DNA from: an uncultured Bacteroidia bacterium
GTDB lineage: Bacteria > Bacteroidota > Bacteroidia > Bacteroidales > F082
NCBI GenBank assembly: GCA_902774295.1
Contig: CACYHP010000007.1
Coordinates: 1 to 56,776 of the forward strand
Length of the DNA: 56,776 bases
Reading direction: 5' to 3'
Part shown: in pieces, positions 8,353 to 17,700 of the stretch
How positions within the stretch are numbered: the first letter of the stretch is position 1
Layout of the letters: each line of letters starts with the position of its first letter
Made by a program: the position numbers and the translations under genes
Notes under the pieces: model-generated
Seen by the model: only the letters and a program-made list of their open reading frames with translations
The model's database searches: none
What the model was told of the DNA's origin: nothing

Positions 8353-8976
8353 TTACTTACGACCGAAGTCAGCTGGTATCTCACCCCAGATCTCGGTTCT
8401 CCATTTGTATATCGGCACCCTGAAGGTGTTGTCGTGAAGCCATTTCTCGGCTCTTCTTATCACCTCGAAGAGATATTTATTCTTCTCATTCTCAACGAGT
8501 TTCGTCTTGCAAGCCCCTTCCCTCACCCATTTCTGGCCGTTGACCGAATCAGAGTATATCGGGTAGTTGAGTTTGTTTTTCTGCTGCCACGCGAGGCAGT
8601 GAACGATGGCGAGGAACTCCCCTATGTTGTTGGTTCCGCCTTCAAACACTGGGCTTTTAAACAGCTCTGTGCCGGTGTCGGTGAACACTCCCCGATATTC
8701 CATCTTGCCAGGGTTTCCTGAACATGCCGCGTCGACGGCTATGGTGTTGGTATCAGGTTTCGGGCTGCCTTCAGGTAACGTTTGCCATGATATTTTCGGT
8801 TCGTTATCCGACGAAAAATCAGGCTCCGATTTAAATGCCGATTCGGCGGCTTCCCTGGTGGGAAATCCTTTGTATCTCGCACCAGGGAACCCTTCGACCT
8901 GCAGACGGCATTCGTCCCAAGAGGCGAAGACGCCGATCTGCCGGCCTGTCCAAACCGTGTAAAATTTATTTTTCAA
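8353..8976 (-). CDS. rnhA: Ribonuclease H (viroplasmin plus RNase HI domains)
   Basis: A 207-residue enzyme that cleaves the RNA strand of RNA:DNA hybrids. Residues 3-45 are a caulimovirus viroplasmin-type hybrid-binding domain (FYTVWTGRQIGVFASWDEC, VEGFPGARYKGFPT). The RNase HI domain follows with its carboxylates in IAVDAACSGNPG, NNIGEFLAIVHCLAW, IYSDSVNGQKWV and the final ADFGR. No ATG is in a usable place: the only start in agreement with homologues is TTG at 8976, which immediately follows the mutB stop TAA (TAATTG), suggesting translational coupling. The Bacteroidota RNase H of this architecture is usually about this length. Confidence 0.9.
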   Translation of the reverse strand: MKNKFYTVWTGRQIGVFASWDECRLQVEGFPGARYKGFPTREAAESAFKSEPDFSSDNEPKISWQTLPEGSPKPDTNTIAVDAACSGNPGKMEYRGVFTDTGTELFKSPVFEGGTNNIGEFLAIVHCLAWQQKNKLNYPIYSDSVNGQKWVREGACKTKLVENEKNKYLFEVIRRAEKWLHDNTFRVPIYKWRTEIWGEIPADFGRK

Positions 8977-11112
8977 TTACTGTTTGCGAACTGCCAATAA
9001 CAATTCCAACATCTTGATTGCCGAATCCGACACTATGGTGCCAGGTCCGAAGATGGCAACTGCGCCGGCGTCATACAAGAACTGATAATCCTGGTGAGGG
9101 ATAACGCCACCCACTGTCACCATGATATCCGGGCGACCGAGTTTGGCGAGTTCTTCGATGACCTGAGGCACGAGGGTCTTATGACCTGCTGCCAATGAAG
9201 AGACACCCACGATGTGGACGTCGTTCTCCACTGCCTGACGTGCTGTCTCGGCCGGTGTCTGGAACAATGGTCCCATATCGACGTCGAAACCTATGTCAGC
9301 GTAGCCTGTAGCGACAACCTTGGCGCCACGGTCGTGACCATCCTGACCCATCTTCGCAATCATAATACGAGGACGACGACCTTCGATCTTTGCGAACTCA
9401 TCAGCCATTGCCTGTGCCTTAGCGAATTTCTCATTGCCTTTTGCTTCCATAGAATAAACTCCTGATATTGAACGAATTACAGCTTTATAACGACCAACGA
9501 CCTTCTCGCATGCCATTGAAATCTCACCCAAGGTGGCGCGGCATTTTGCTGCTTCCACTGCGAGAGCGAGGAGGTTGCCCTTGCCTGTCTTCACCGACTC
9601 GGTGATGGCGTCGAGGCAACGCTGTACGTCAGCTTCGTTACGGTTAGCCTTCAACTCTTTCAGACGGCGGATCTGTGACTCACGCACCGCTGTGTTGTCA
9701 ACTTCAAGAGTATCAATGCTATCCTCATGTTCGAGACGGTATTTGTTGATACCGACGATGGTCTCAGTACCTGCGTCGATCTTAGCCTGCTTGCGTGCTG
9801 CAGCCTCTTCGATACGCATCTTAGGAAGACCTGTCTCGATAGCCTTTGCCATACCGCCCATCTGCTCGACCTCCTGGATGTGAGCCCAAGCACGCTCGTA
9901 GATGTCGCGAGTCAACGACTCGACATAATATGAACCTGCCCATGGGTCGACGACGCGGCAAACGTTGGTCTCTTCCTGGATGTAAATCTGAGTGTTACGT
10001 GCGATACGTGCTGAGAAGTCGGTAGGAAGTGCGATAGCCTCGTCCAAAGCGTTGGTGTGCAACGACTGAGTGTGGCCGAGAGCTGCTCCCATAGCCTCGA
10101 TACATGTACGGGCGACGTTGTTGAACGGGTCTTGCTCTGTCAATGACCATCCTGATGTCTGAGTGTGAGTACGCAATGCCAATGACTTGTCGCTCTTCGG
10201 GTTGAAGGTCTTCACGATCTTAGCCCACAGCATACGTGCGGCACGCATCTTGGCAATCTCCATGAAATGGTTCATTCCGGAGCACCAGAAGAACGACAGA
10301 CGTGGAGCGAAAGCGTCGATGTCCAAGCCCGACTTCACACCTGTGCGGAGGTAATCCCAACCGTCGGCGAGGGTGTAAGCCAACTCGATGTCACATGTGG
10401 CACCAGCTTCCTGCATGTGGTAGCCGGAGATAGAGATGCTGTTGAACTTCGGCATGTTCTGTGATGTGAATGCGAAGATATCAGCGATGATACGCATTGA
10501 GAACTCAGGTGGATAGATATATGTGTTACGCACCATGAACTCCTTCAAGATGTCGTTCTGGATTGTACCCTGAAGCTCTTCGTATTTAGCGCCCTGTTCC
10601 AAAGCTGCGACGATGTAGAATGCCAAAATCGGCAACACAGCGCCGTTCATTGTCATAGAGACAGACATCTTATTCAAAGGAATCTGGTCGAACAAGACCT
10701 TCATGTCTTCTACCGAGCAGATTGACACGCCAGCCTTACCGACATCGCCCATAACGCGCTCATGGTCAGCGTCATAGCCACGGTGTGTAGCAAGGTCGAA
10801 TGCCACTGACAGACCTTTCTGACCAGCGGCGATGTTACGGCGATAGAATGCGTTTGACTCCTCAGCTGTAGAGAAACCTGCATACTGACGGACAGTCCAA
10901 GGACGCATCACATACATTGTTGAATAAGGTCCGCGGAGATAAGGAGCGATACCTGCAGCGTAGTTGAGGTGCTCCATGCCCTCGAGGTCTTCAGCCGTAT
11001 AAGCCGGCTTCACGTTGATATGCTCAACAGTTTCCCAGTCAGGCTTGTAATCAGCCTTGATATTTGACTTAGGTATAGCGTTGATGTTGATATTTTTGAA
11101 ATCTGGTTTCAT
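8977..11112 (-). CDS. mutB: Methylmalonyl-CoA mutase large (alpha) subunit
   Basis: A 711-residue B12-dependent enzyme isomerising succinyl-CoA and (R)-methylmalonyl-CoA, a step of propionate formation in Bacteroidales. The amino-terminal TIM barrel contains [20 protein letters not shown] (~60-79), the substrate-binding signature of the catalytic subunit. The C-terminal cobalamin domain contains the B12 ligand motif [13 protein letters not shown] near residue 592 and GGVIPHQDY near 670. The start is preceded by AAAGGAG, a rare clear Shine-Dalgarno sequence here. It lies 14 bp downstream of mutA and together they form the heterodimer; rnhA follows with no gap. Confidence 0.97.
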   Translation of the reverse strand: MKPDFKNININAIPKSNIKADYKPDWETVEHINVKPAYTAEDLEGMEHLNYAAGIAPYLRGPYSTMYVMRPWTVRQYAGFSTAEESNAFYRRNIAAGQKGLSVAFDLATHRGYDADHERVMGDVGKAGVSICSVEDMKVLFDQIPLNKMSVSMTMNGAVLPILAFYIVAALEQGAKYEELQGTIQNDILKEFMVRNTYIYPPEFSMRIIADIFAFTSQNMPKFNSISISGYHMQEAGATCDIELAYTLADGWDYLRTGVKSGLDIDAFAPRLSFFWCSGMNHFMEIAKMRAARMLWAKIVKTFNPKSDKSLALRTHTQTSGWSLTEQDPFNNVARTCIEAMGAALGHTQSLHTNALDEAIALPTDFSARIARNTQIYIQEETNVCRVVDPWAGSYYVESLTRDIYERAWAHIQEVEQMGGMAKAIETGLPKMRIEEAAARKQAKIDAGTETIVGINKYRLEHEDSIDTLEVDNTAVRESQIRRLKELKANRNEADVQRCLDAITESVKTGKGNLLALAVEAAKCRATLGEISMACEKVVGRYKAVIRSISGVYSMEAKGNEKFAKAQAMADEFAKIEGRRPRIMIAKMGQDGHDRGAKVVATGYADIGFDVDMGPLFQTPAETARQAVENDVHIVGVSSLAAGHKTLVPQVIEELAKLGRPDIMVTVGGVIPHQDYQFLYDAGAVAIFGPGTIVSDSAIKMLELLLAVRKQ

Positions 11113-11126
11113 TGCTTACTCCTTTC

Positions 11127-12977
11127 TCATTTTGTTATACCTAATTTTTTCTGGAAACTCAATAATGTCTCAAGGACGTTGCTCTTCACGTGGATGAAGT
11201 ATTCGAGGCCGGCCTCTTTGAGGATGTCGGCAGTGCCTTCAGGGTTACCTGCGAGCACCACGATGGTCTCGTTCTTCAGCTCTTCGTAAATCTTAAGGGC
11301 GTTGCCTTCACCGTATTCCTCGTCGGATGAGCAGATGACCAAAATCTCAGGTTTCACCTGACGTGCTGCGGCTATGCCTTCTTCAAGGGTCTTGAAGCCC
11401 GGGTTATCCACCACTTCGAAGCCTGCGCAAGCGAAGAAGTTAGATGCGAAGTTGGCACGGGCCTTACGCATTGCGAGGTTACCGTAGGTGAACATCCATG
11501 CTGTAGGACGTTTGTGGTCTTTAGCGTAGACGTCGGTGGCATAACGCATCGTCTCAAACTGCTGAGCCACGCGGAAGGTGTCGATGGTGTCGACTTCAGC
11601 GTTAGCCTCGCGTTTGCAGTCAGGTTTGAACACCCACTCTGCCGGGTCGAACTTCATCACCTCGGTGAAGTTAGGATACTGGTTGGTACCGAGGATGGTC
11701 TCGCGACGTGTGGCGAGGTTGCTGAAACGCTTGGCAGCGCTTTCCTTCACGATATTCTGGATAGTGCCCTTGCGCACCGATGCGAGGTAGCCGCCTTCTT
11801 CCTGAATCTGGAGGAACACGTTCCATGCTGCGGTGGCGATGGACTCTGTAAGATTTTCAATGTAATACGAACCTGCAGCCGGGTCGGCGACCTTGTCGAA
11901 ATGTGACTCTTCCTTGAGGATGAGCTGCTGGTTACGTGAGATACGGTCTGAGAACTCGGTAGCCTCTTCGTATGTGGCATCGAACGGTGTCACACAGAAT
12001 GAGTCGACACCGCCGAGGACAGCTGACATCGTACCTGTTGTGGTACGCAGCATGTTCACGTATGGGTCGTACAAGCTCATGTTAATCAACGCGTTGAAGG
12101 CGTGGATGCGGATCTTGCAGTTCTCTTCTTTTGCGCCGTAAGCCTTGAGGATCTCAGCCCAGAGCATACGGTAAGCGCGCATCTTGGCCATCTCCATGAA
12201 GTAGGTCTGACCGACAGCCACGTTGAAGCGCATCTTAGGTGCTATCTCATCGATTGTCATGCCCTTGGCGAGCAGCTGTTCGATGTATTCGACACCCACT
12301 GCGAGGGCGATGCCCATCTCCTGAGATATCGTAGCGCCTGCGTTGGTGAACACGTGAGCGTTGACGCCAATGGTCTGCACGCCCGGAATCTCGGCTTTCG
12401 TAAGTATTGCTGCGAGTTCCATATCGGTGTTCTCTGTGACGAACCATGTGCCGCGACGGATGTAACGTGTCAGCGGGTCGTAGTTCAACGAACCGTTGAT
12501 GCCCGGGATCTTCGACATCATCTCGAGGAGTGGCAGATGATACTTGTTGTTGTAAAAGTTGATTTCGACCGCTTCGGCGACGATGCCGTTGAGGAGGCCC
12601 GATATCTCGACAGCGTCGTATGGCTTGTCGTATTCGAGGCGGAACGACAGTGCCGTTGCGCCACGGTTGAGTGCGTCGAGGGCTTTCTGATTAGCCTCGT
12701 GGTAGTCCTTCACTACTATATCTTCGCACACAAGCCAGTCGTTGCCTTCTTTCTTAGTGCTGCGGATGTAAGGATACTCGCCCGGCTTGGTGTCGAGCCA
12801 TGGGATGTCCTTGAGATTCTCAGCGCGATAATACGGCCTTACCTGGAAACCTTCGGCTGTTTTCCAGACAAGTTTCTTGTTGTAATCGGCTCCTTTGAGG
12901 TCTTTTTCGATGACAGCTTCCCACTGTTCAGTGGTCACTGGAGGAAATTCCTCAAAAAGTTTCTTGTGGTTACTCAT
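11127..12977 (-). CDS. mutA: Methylmalonyl-CoA mutase small (beta) subunit
   Basis: A 616-residue structural partner of MutB. The TIM-barrel region is recognisable (LFEEFPPVTTEQWEAVIEKD at the start, DPYVNMLRTTTG and GVDSFCVTPFDA in the middle), but the C-terminal flavodoxin-like domain lacks the DxHxxG cobalamin ligand, as expected for the non-catalytic chain. I start it at the ATG at 12977 (MSNHKKLF): the frame is open a further 84 bases upstream, but that stretch contains the promoter -7 box TATCTTTG at 13005-13012. First gene of mutA-mutB-rnhA-(zinc-ribbon gene). Confidence 0.95.
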   Translation of the reverse strand: MSNHKKLFEEFPPVTTEQWEAVIEKDLKGADYNKKLVWKTAEGFQVRPYYRAENLKDIPWLDTKPGEYPYIRSTKKEGNDWLVCEDIVVKDYHEANQKALDALNRGATALSFRLEYDKPYDAVEISGLLNGIVAEAVEINFYNNKYHLPLLEMMSKIPGINGSLNYDPLTRYIRRGTWFVTENTDMELAAILTKAEIPGVQTIGVNAHVFTNAGATISQEMGIALAVGVEYIEQLLAKGMTIDEIAPKMRFNVAVGQTYFMEMAKMRAYRMLWAEILKAYGAKEENCKIRIHAFNALINMSLYDPYVNMLRTTTGTMSAVLGGVDSFCVTPFDATYEEATEFSDRISRNQQLILKEESHFDKVADPAAGSYYIENLTESIATAAWNVFLQIQEEGGYLASVRKGTIQNIVKESAAKRFSNLATRRETILGTNQYPNFTEVMKFDPAEWVFKPDCKREANAEVDTIDTFRVAQQFETMRYATDVYAKDHKRPTAWMFTYGNLAMRKARANFASNFFACAGFEVVDNPGFKTLEEGIAAARQVKPEILVICSSDEEYGEGNALKIYEELKNETIVVLAGNPEGTADILKEAGLEYFIHVKSNVLETLLSFQKKLGITK

Positions 12978-13004
12978 GATTTTAAAATTTTCGAAAATTT
13001 TTTG

Positions 13005-13054
13005 CAAAGATACGAACAAAAGTTGAAAGAGAGAAGAAAATATTATTATTTTTG
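13005..13054. promoter_or_regulatory. Divergent promoters for mutA and the exported protein at 13087
   Basis: TATCTTTG on the minus strand at 13005-13012 serves mutA; TATTTTTG on the plus strand at 13047-13054 serves the gene at 13087. The mutA box excludes longer start choices for that gene. No B12 riboswitch-like sequence was noticed. Confidence 0.65.
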
Positions 13055-13086
13055 CGACCATAAATAATCATTTAAATAATCGCCTC

Positions 13087-13794
13087 ATGAAAACTTATAT
13101 TATTGCATTAAGCCTTATTGTGCTTTTTCTGACGCCTTCTTTATTAAAAGCTCAGGATGTAATTATGAAAAACGACAGCACCACTATTGAAAGCAAAGTC
13201 TTAAAAATTGACAAAAATGTAATAGAATATAAAAAGTGGTCAAATCCCGACGGACCCGTTTATACAATCAACATTTCAGACGTTCTCAGCATCGCTTACC
13301 AAAATGGAGAAGTTGAATATTATGAGAAAAGCGATGATGATTCAAAAAGCAGTCAAATGTACAGAATTGGCAGCTCTCTTGTGGTAGACAGGCATACGTT
13401 AACCAAGGATGAAGCTCGGAAACTTCTCACTAAAGAACAATATAACACTTATATCAGCGCGAAATCGCAGATGCAGGTCGGCAACATTTTTGCTGTGATA
13501 TTTGTCGGAGCTGTGTTCTGGGATTGTGTCTGTTTTGCCAGGATGATAAACTGTAATGATCCATTTCAATTTAGCACCTGGTCTGATCGTCTTATGTTAA
13601 GCGCCATTATCACCGACATCAGTTGCCCATTATGGCTGATATTGACGGGCATAGGAAAAGGCAGGCTAAACTGGGTTGTCGACGACTACAACAACAGCGG
13701 TTCCTTGAGTGTAGCTCCGACATTGATAAAAAGCGAGATGCCTCAGTTACAAAGCAACTATTCCTTGGGGATGACGTTAAAAGTTTCATTTTAA
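13087..13794 (+). CDS. Exported/membrane protein of unknown function
   Basis: A 235-residue protein with an amino-terminal signal peptide (residues 1-22, cleavage after LLKAQ). A beta-rich segment follows (DVIMKNDSTTIESKVLKI... VYTINISDVLSIAYQNGE, residues 23-85), the kind of repeat seen in Bacteroidota proteins of unknown function that precede membrane segments. Two hydrophobic helices lie near 130-152 and 168-190, and ARKLLTKEQYNTYISAKSQ lies between. I recognise no enzyme family. It stands alone between divergent mutA and the ORF6N gene. Confidence 0.7.
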   Translation: MKTYIIALSLIVLFLTPSLLKAQDVIMKNDSTTIESKVLKIDKNVIEYKKWSNPDGPVYTINISDVLSIAYQNGEVEYYEKSDDDSKSSQMYRIGSSLVVDRHTLTKDEARKLLTKEQYNTYISAKSQMQVGNIFAVIFVGAVFWDCVCFARMINCNDPFQFSTWSDRLMLSAIITDISCPLWLILTGIGKGRLNWVVDDYNNSGSLSVAPTLIKSEMPQLQSNYSLGMTLKVSF

Positions 13795-13884
13795 TTGTCA
13801 TTCATAATCTCAAGGAAATCCAGGCGTTTCCGCCAATATTTGGGATTTTCTTATCATAAACCTTTGATTACAAATCAGTTGCCC

Positions 13885-13996
13885 TGAAATGTTAAAATTT
13901 TTTAACATTTCAGAGGCACAACTCTTATTGTCTACACAATTGATTATCAAATCATTAACCTCACTTTTTAAACTTAGTCGTTTTTCGTACGACTAA
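13885..13996. promoter_or_regulatory. Two perfect inverted repeats upstream of the ORF6N gene
   Basis: Palindrome one has 13-bp arms (TGAAATGTTAAAA at 13885-13897 and its complement at 13900-13912). Palindrome two has 8-bp arms (TTAGTCGT, 13974-13981; ACGACTAA, 13989-13996). The second ends 17 bp upstream of the -7 box TAATTTTG (14013-14020) and so covers the -33 area, a position suited to a repressor site. The first may be a terminator for the preceding gene. Otherwise 13795-14071 holds no gene. Confidence 0.55.
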
Positions 13997-14071
13997 TTGA
14001 AAAGGGTGGTTGTAATTTTGCAGCGAAAAGGATATCATAATTTTTGACATCCTTTAAAATGGTCAAATAGT

Positions 14072-14626
14072 ATGAAAAAGAAGGAGATTATAAAAATTGA
14101 GCAGGTTGAGGGAAAAATCCTAATGCTGCGTGGAGTTAGAGTGATTCTTGACGCCGATGTTGCCGCACTATACGACGTCGAGACAAAAGAGATTAATCAA
14201 GCGGTAAAAAACAATCCAAAAAAGTTTCCAAAAGGCTATATTATTAGATTGGATAACAATGACTTAGAAATTTTGCGGTCAAAAATTTTGACCGCAAAAT
14301 TAAATCCAAAATCAAGATATTATCCTCAAGCTTTTACCGAAAGGGGTCTTTACATGCTGGCAACGATTCTAAAGAGTGATACGGCAACCGATACAACCAT
14401 TGCTATCATTGAGGCTTTTGCGAAGTTGAGGGAACTGGCGAGAACTGTATCTGAATTGACAAAAGCATCTGATGAAACTTCGCAGAAAAGCCTTGTAGAA
14501 AAAGGCGGTGACATCATCTCAGAGATTATCGGTGACAACCTCGAAACCAGCGAAACTGAGTCGGAATTTGAGCTAAATTTCGCTGTAGTAAAGTTGAAGC
14601 ACAAAGTAAAAAGGAAGAAGAAATAA
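14072..14626 (+). CDS. ORF6N-domain DNA-binding protein
   Basis: A 184-residue protein with an ORF6N domain at residues ~10-100, a phage-derived DNA-binding domain often found in accessory regions of Bacteroidota. Diagnostic pieces are MLRGVRVILDADVAALYDVE, INQAVKNNPKKFP and YPQAFTERGLYMLATIL. The C-terminal part is helical (AIIEAFAKLRELARTVSEL) and ends in a lysine-rich tail KRKKK. Its own gene contains a perfect 33-bp palindrome at 14269-14301, coding for part of the EILRSKILTAKLN segment. The promoter is at 14013-14020. Function is unknown; a regulatory role is inferred. Confidence 0.88.
   Translation: MKKKEIIKIEQVEGKILMLRGVRVILDADVAALYDVETKEINQAVKNNPKKFPKGYIIRLDNNDLEILRSKILTAKLNPKSRYYPQAFTERGLYMLATILKSDTATDTTIAIIEAFAKLRELARTVSELTKASDETSQKSLVEKGGDIISEIIGDNLETSETESEFELNFAVVKLKHKVKRKKK
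14269..14301. promoter_or_regulatory. Perfect 33-bp palindrome within the ORF6N coding sequence
   Basis: Two 16-bp arms (AATTTTGCGGTCAAAA at 14269-14284 and its exact complement at 14286-14301) flank a single central base. The position inside the domain between the DNA-binding helices is unusual; it could be an intragenic operator or an mRNA hairpin. Confidence 0.6.
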
Positions 14627-14664
14627 TTTTCAAAAATTTCCTTGCACCTTATTAAAATAATACC

Positions 14665-14672
14665 TAATTTTG
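14665..14672 (+). promoter_or_regulatory. Promoter of the 1564-residue T9SS protein
   Basis: A -7 box TAATTTTG, with TTG at 14642-14644 as possible -33 element, 58 bp before the ATG. The 5' leader is AT-rich without a Shine-Dalgarno sequence. Confidence 0.55.
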
Positions 14673-14729
14673 CGGTTTAACACTTTTTGAAAAAAATCGA
14701 TTTAAATAAATAACAAAAAATTAACAAGT

Positions 14730-17700
14730 ATGAAAAGAAAATTTACATTTTTAATCGCGGCAGCGGTGATGCTGCTAACAATGGTGGCAACCACAGGGGA
14801 GATGTGGGGGCAGAGTGATTACTCTAAAGACTACACGGGTAATGTGACACTTTCTACAACTGGCGGCACTAATGCTACTAGTTGCGTAGTTAATATTAAC
14901 TCAACAGGTTACAACGGAATCAAAGCTGGTACGAGTAATAGTGCAGGTGCTGTGAAAATCACTGTCCCTTCAGATACTAAATATCTCCATTTGCATGTTG
15001 CAGCTTGGAATAACACAACAGCATCATTGGCAGTGACACCTACAGGTTATTCTGATAATATCAGTTTAACCGCCAATAGCGGCATAGCAAATAGTACACC
15101 TTTCACATTTAATGGTGATGCGAGCACATCTGCTTACTATAAGGTTATCACTTTTTCAGATGCATTGACAGCTGACACTGACCTCACTTTCACTGCTGTC
15201 GGTGGCAAGCGTTTCGTGATTTGGGGTGTAACTGCTGAAGCAATTGGTTCAACTCCTTCAATCTCTGCTGATGATGTCCAAATGGGCTGTAACGCTCAAG
15301 GAACCAGCATTAGTTATGAAATTGATAATTATGTAGCGGGCACCATGACTGCTGCAACCGAAGCTACTTGGATAACCAACCTTCAAGCTGAACCTGATTA
15401 TGAGTACCCCTATATGGGTTCCATTGAAGTCACCACTACAATAAACGAATCTGTATCACCTCGCTCAGCAACTGTTACATTGACATACACATACAATACG
15501 GACCAAACAGTCACAAAGGATGTAACAGTGACACAGTCTGGTAACCCAAATGCTTCTGGTGGTGCTAACAATCCTTATACTGTGGCTCAAGCCCGCGCTG
15601 CTATTGATGCCAGTACCGGTATAACCGGTGTTTATGCAACTGGTATCGTTTCCGAAAATGTATATTATAGCGAAACTAATCATTATATCACTTATAACAT
15701 CTCTTCTGATGGATTAACAACAAGCGACCAGTTACAAGCATTTCACGGTAGAAATCTAAATAACACTGACTTTACATCACAAGATAACATTCAAGTTGGC
15801 GACGTTGTTGTAATATATGGAAATCTTACAAAATATAATTCAACATATGAATTTGCAGATGGTAACTACCTTATTTCTTTAGTTCGCCGACCTATTATTA
15901 CAGCAACTCCAAGCCCTCTTGTAGTGCCAAATTATGTTGTGGGAACAGCAGAACCCGAATATGAAACTCTTACCGTTAACGGCAGCAACCTCACCGCTAA
16001 CATTTCTCTTGCTTTGAACGATAATAGCAACTTTGAAATGTCAACAGACTTGACAAATTGGACAAGTTCATTAACACTTACACAAAGTGAAGGCAGCGTT
16101 ACTAATGCAGAAGTCGCAATCAGAATGAAAGCAGGTCTGGCAAAAGGAAATTACGCCGGAACTGTTACTTTAACCTCAACAGACGCTGAAGATGTTGTTG
16201 TTAATTTAAGCGGTACAGTAACAGGTCAGACATATACAATTGAACAATACTCTTCACCTGCAACAGCTCACGGAACTATTACTTTTGAACCGGCATCTCC
16301 AGTTGAAGACGGCACAGAAGTCACTTTAACAGCGACCCCAGCCGACGGATATGATTTCACAGCTGATTCATGGGTATTCTATAAACAGAGCGGACAAGAT
16401 TATGTGGTTGATAACACAATTGTGGTTACTAACAGCAAAATCACCATGCCAGCTTACAACATCTGGGTTGATGCAACCTTCGCTGTAAAACCAACTTATG
16501 CAATTACAAAAGTTGTAACACCTGCAAATGGTGGTACAGTTGAAACTGACGAAACAGCATGGGAAGGCAAGACCGTTACAGTGTTGGTTGAAAAAGCAGC
16601 ACATTATGATTTTACAAGTATAGTCGTAAGTAAAACAGAAGATCCTGAGACAACCATCCAAACATCAGGTAGTTATGCGAACGGATTCACATTTACAATG
16701 CCAGCATACGCTGTAACCGTAACTGTAACATTTACAGAACTTCAAGATTATGCTACAATTCCATTCTCATATGATGGTAATGGAAGTCCTAATCCTGTGC
16801 CGATAGGCATGACTTTCAACAGCATAGGTAATTATGATAATTCTCCTAAGATGAAGTTTGATAATCAAGGAGATTATGTAATTATATATTATCACGGTGA
16901 AGCAAACAAGCTCAGCTATACAGTTAAAAACAATAGTTTTTCTGGTGGACAATTCGATGTGTTGGAATCAGTAAACGGTATTGATTACACTACAGTTCAT
17001 TCATATAGCGGTTCAACACTGGTAGGTACAATGAATGAATCGTATCAGATTAATACATCTTCGAAATACATTAAATTCATCTATACGACAAAATCAAGTG
17101 GTAATGTCGCACTTGGAAAAATAAACATTAAACAAATTGCTACTCCAACAGATTCGTGGAAGTTGGATGATGAACCTATTGTTGCTCACACTGTTACAAT
17201 TGGTGAATCTAACACATTCCCAACATTTGTAACAAATTCAGATGGTGCTAAAACTTACACCTCGACAAACACAGGCGTTGCAACTATCAATTCAACAACA
17301 GGTGAAATAACTTTGATGTCAGCTGGTAGCACAACTATCAAGTGCGCTACGGCCGAAACAGCTAATTATCTTGCTAGTGAAAAGGGCTATGCTCTCACAG
17401 TCAACGCGGGTGCTAATTATACAGTTACATATCACGTAAACGGTGTTACAAGCACGGATGAGGTTCCGGCAGGCAACCTCAACCTTACTGCACCACAGAT
17501 TATTCCTGGTGGCTACACATACGTTGGTTGGACCGACACAGAAATAGACGGAGTTACATCTGAAGCAACATACTTCTCTTCATACAATGTAACAGCTAAT
17601 GTCGATCTGTACGCTGTATTTTCAATGGAAAGATTTGATAAAATAGCATCTGTCCCAACACCTGGAACATATGTTATAGCAAGTAAACCAGGCGATATAT

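Noticed and set aside
12102..13067. Open frame of 321 codons on the plus strand
   Set aside because: It lies opposite mutA, whose identity is certain; no motif or promoter supports the plus frame.
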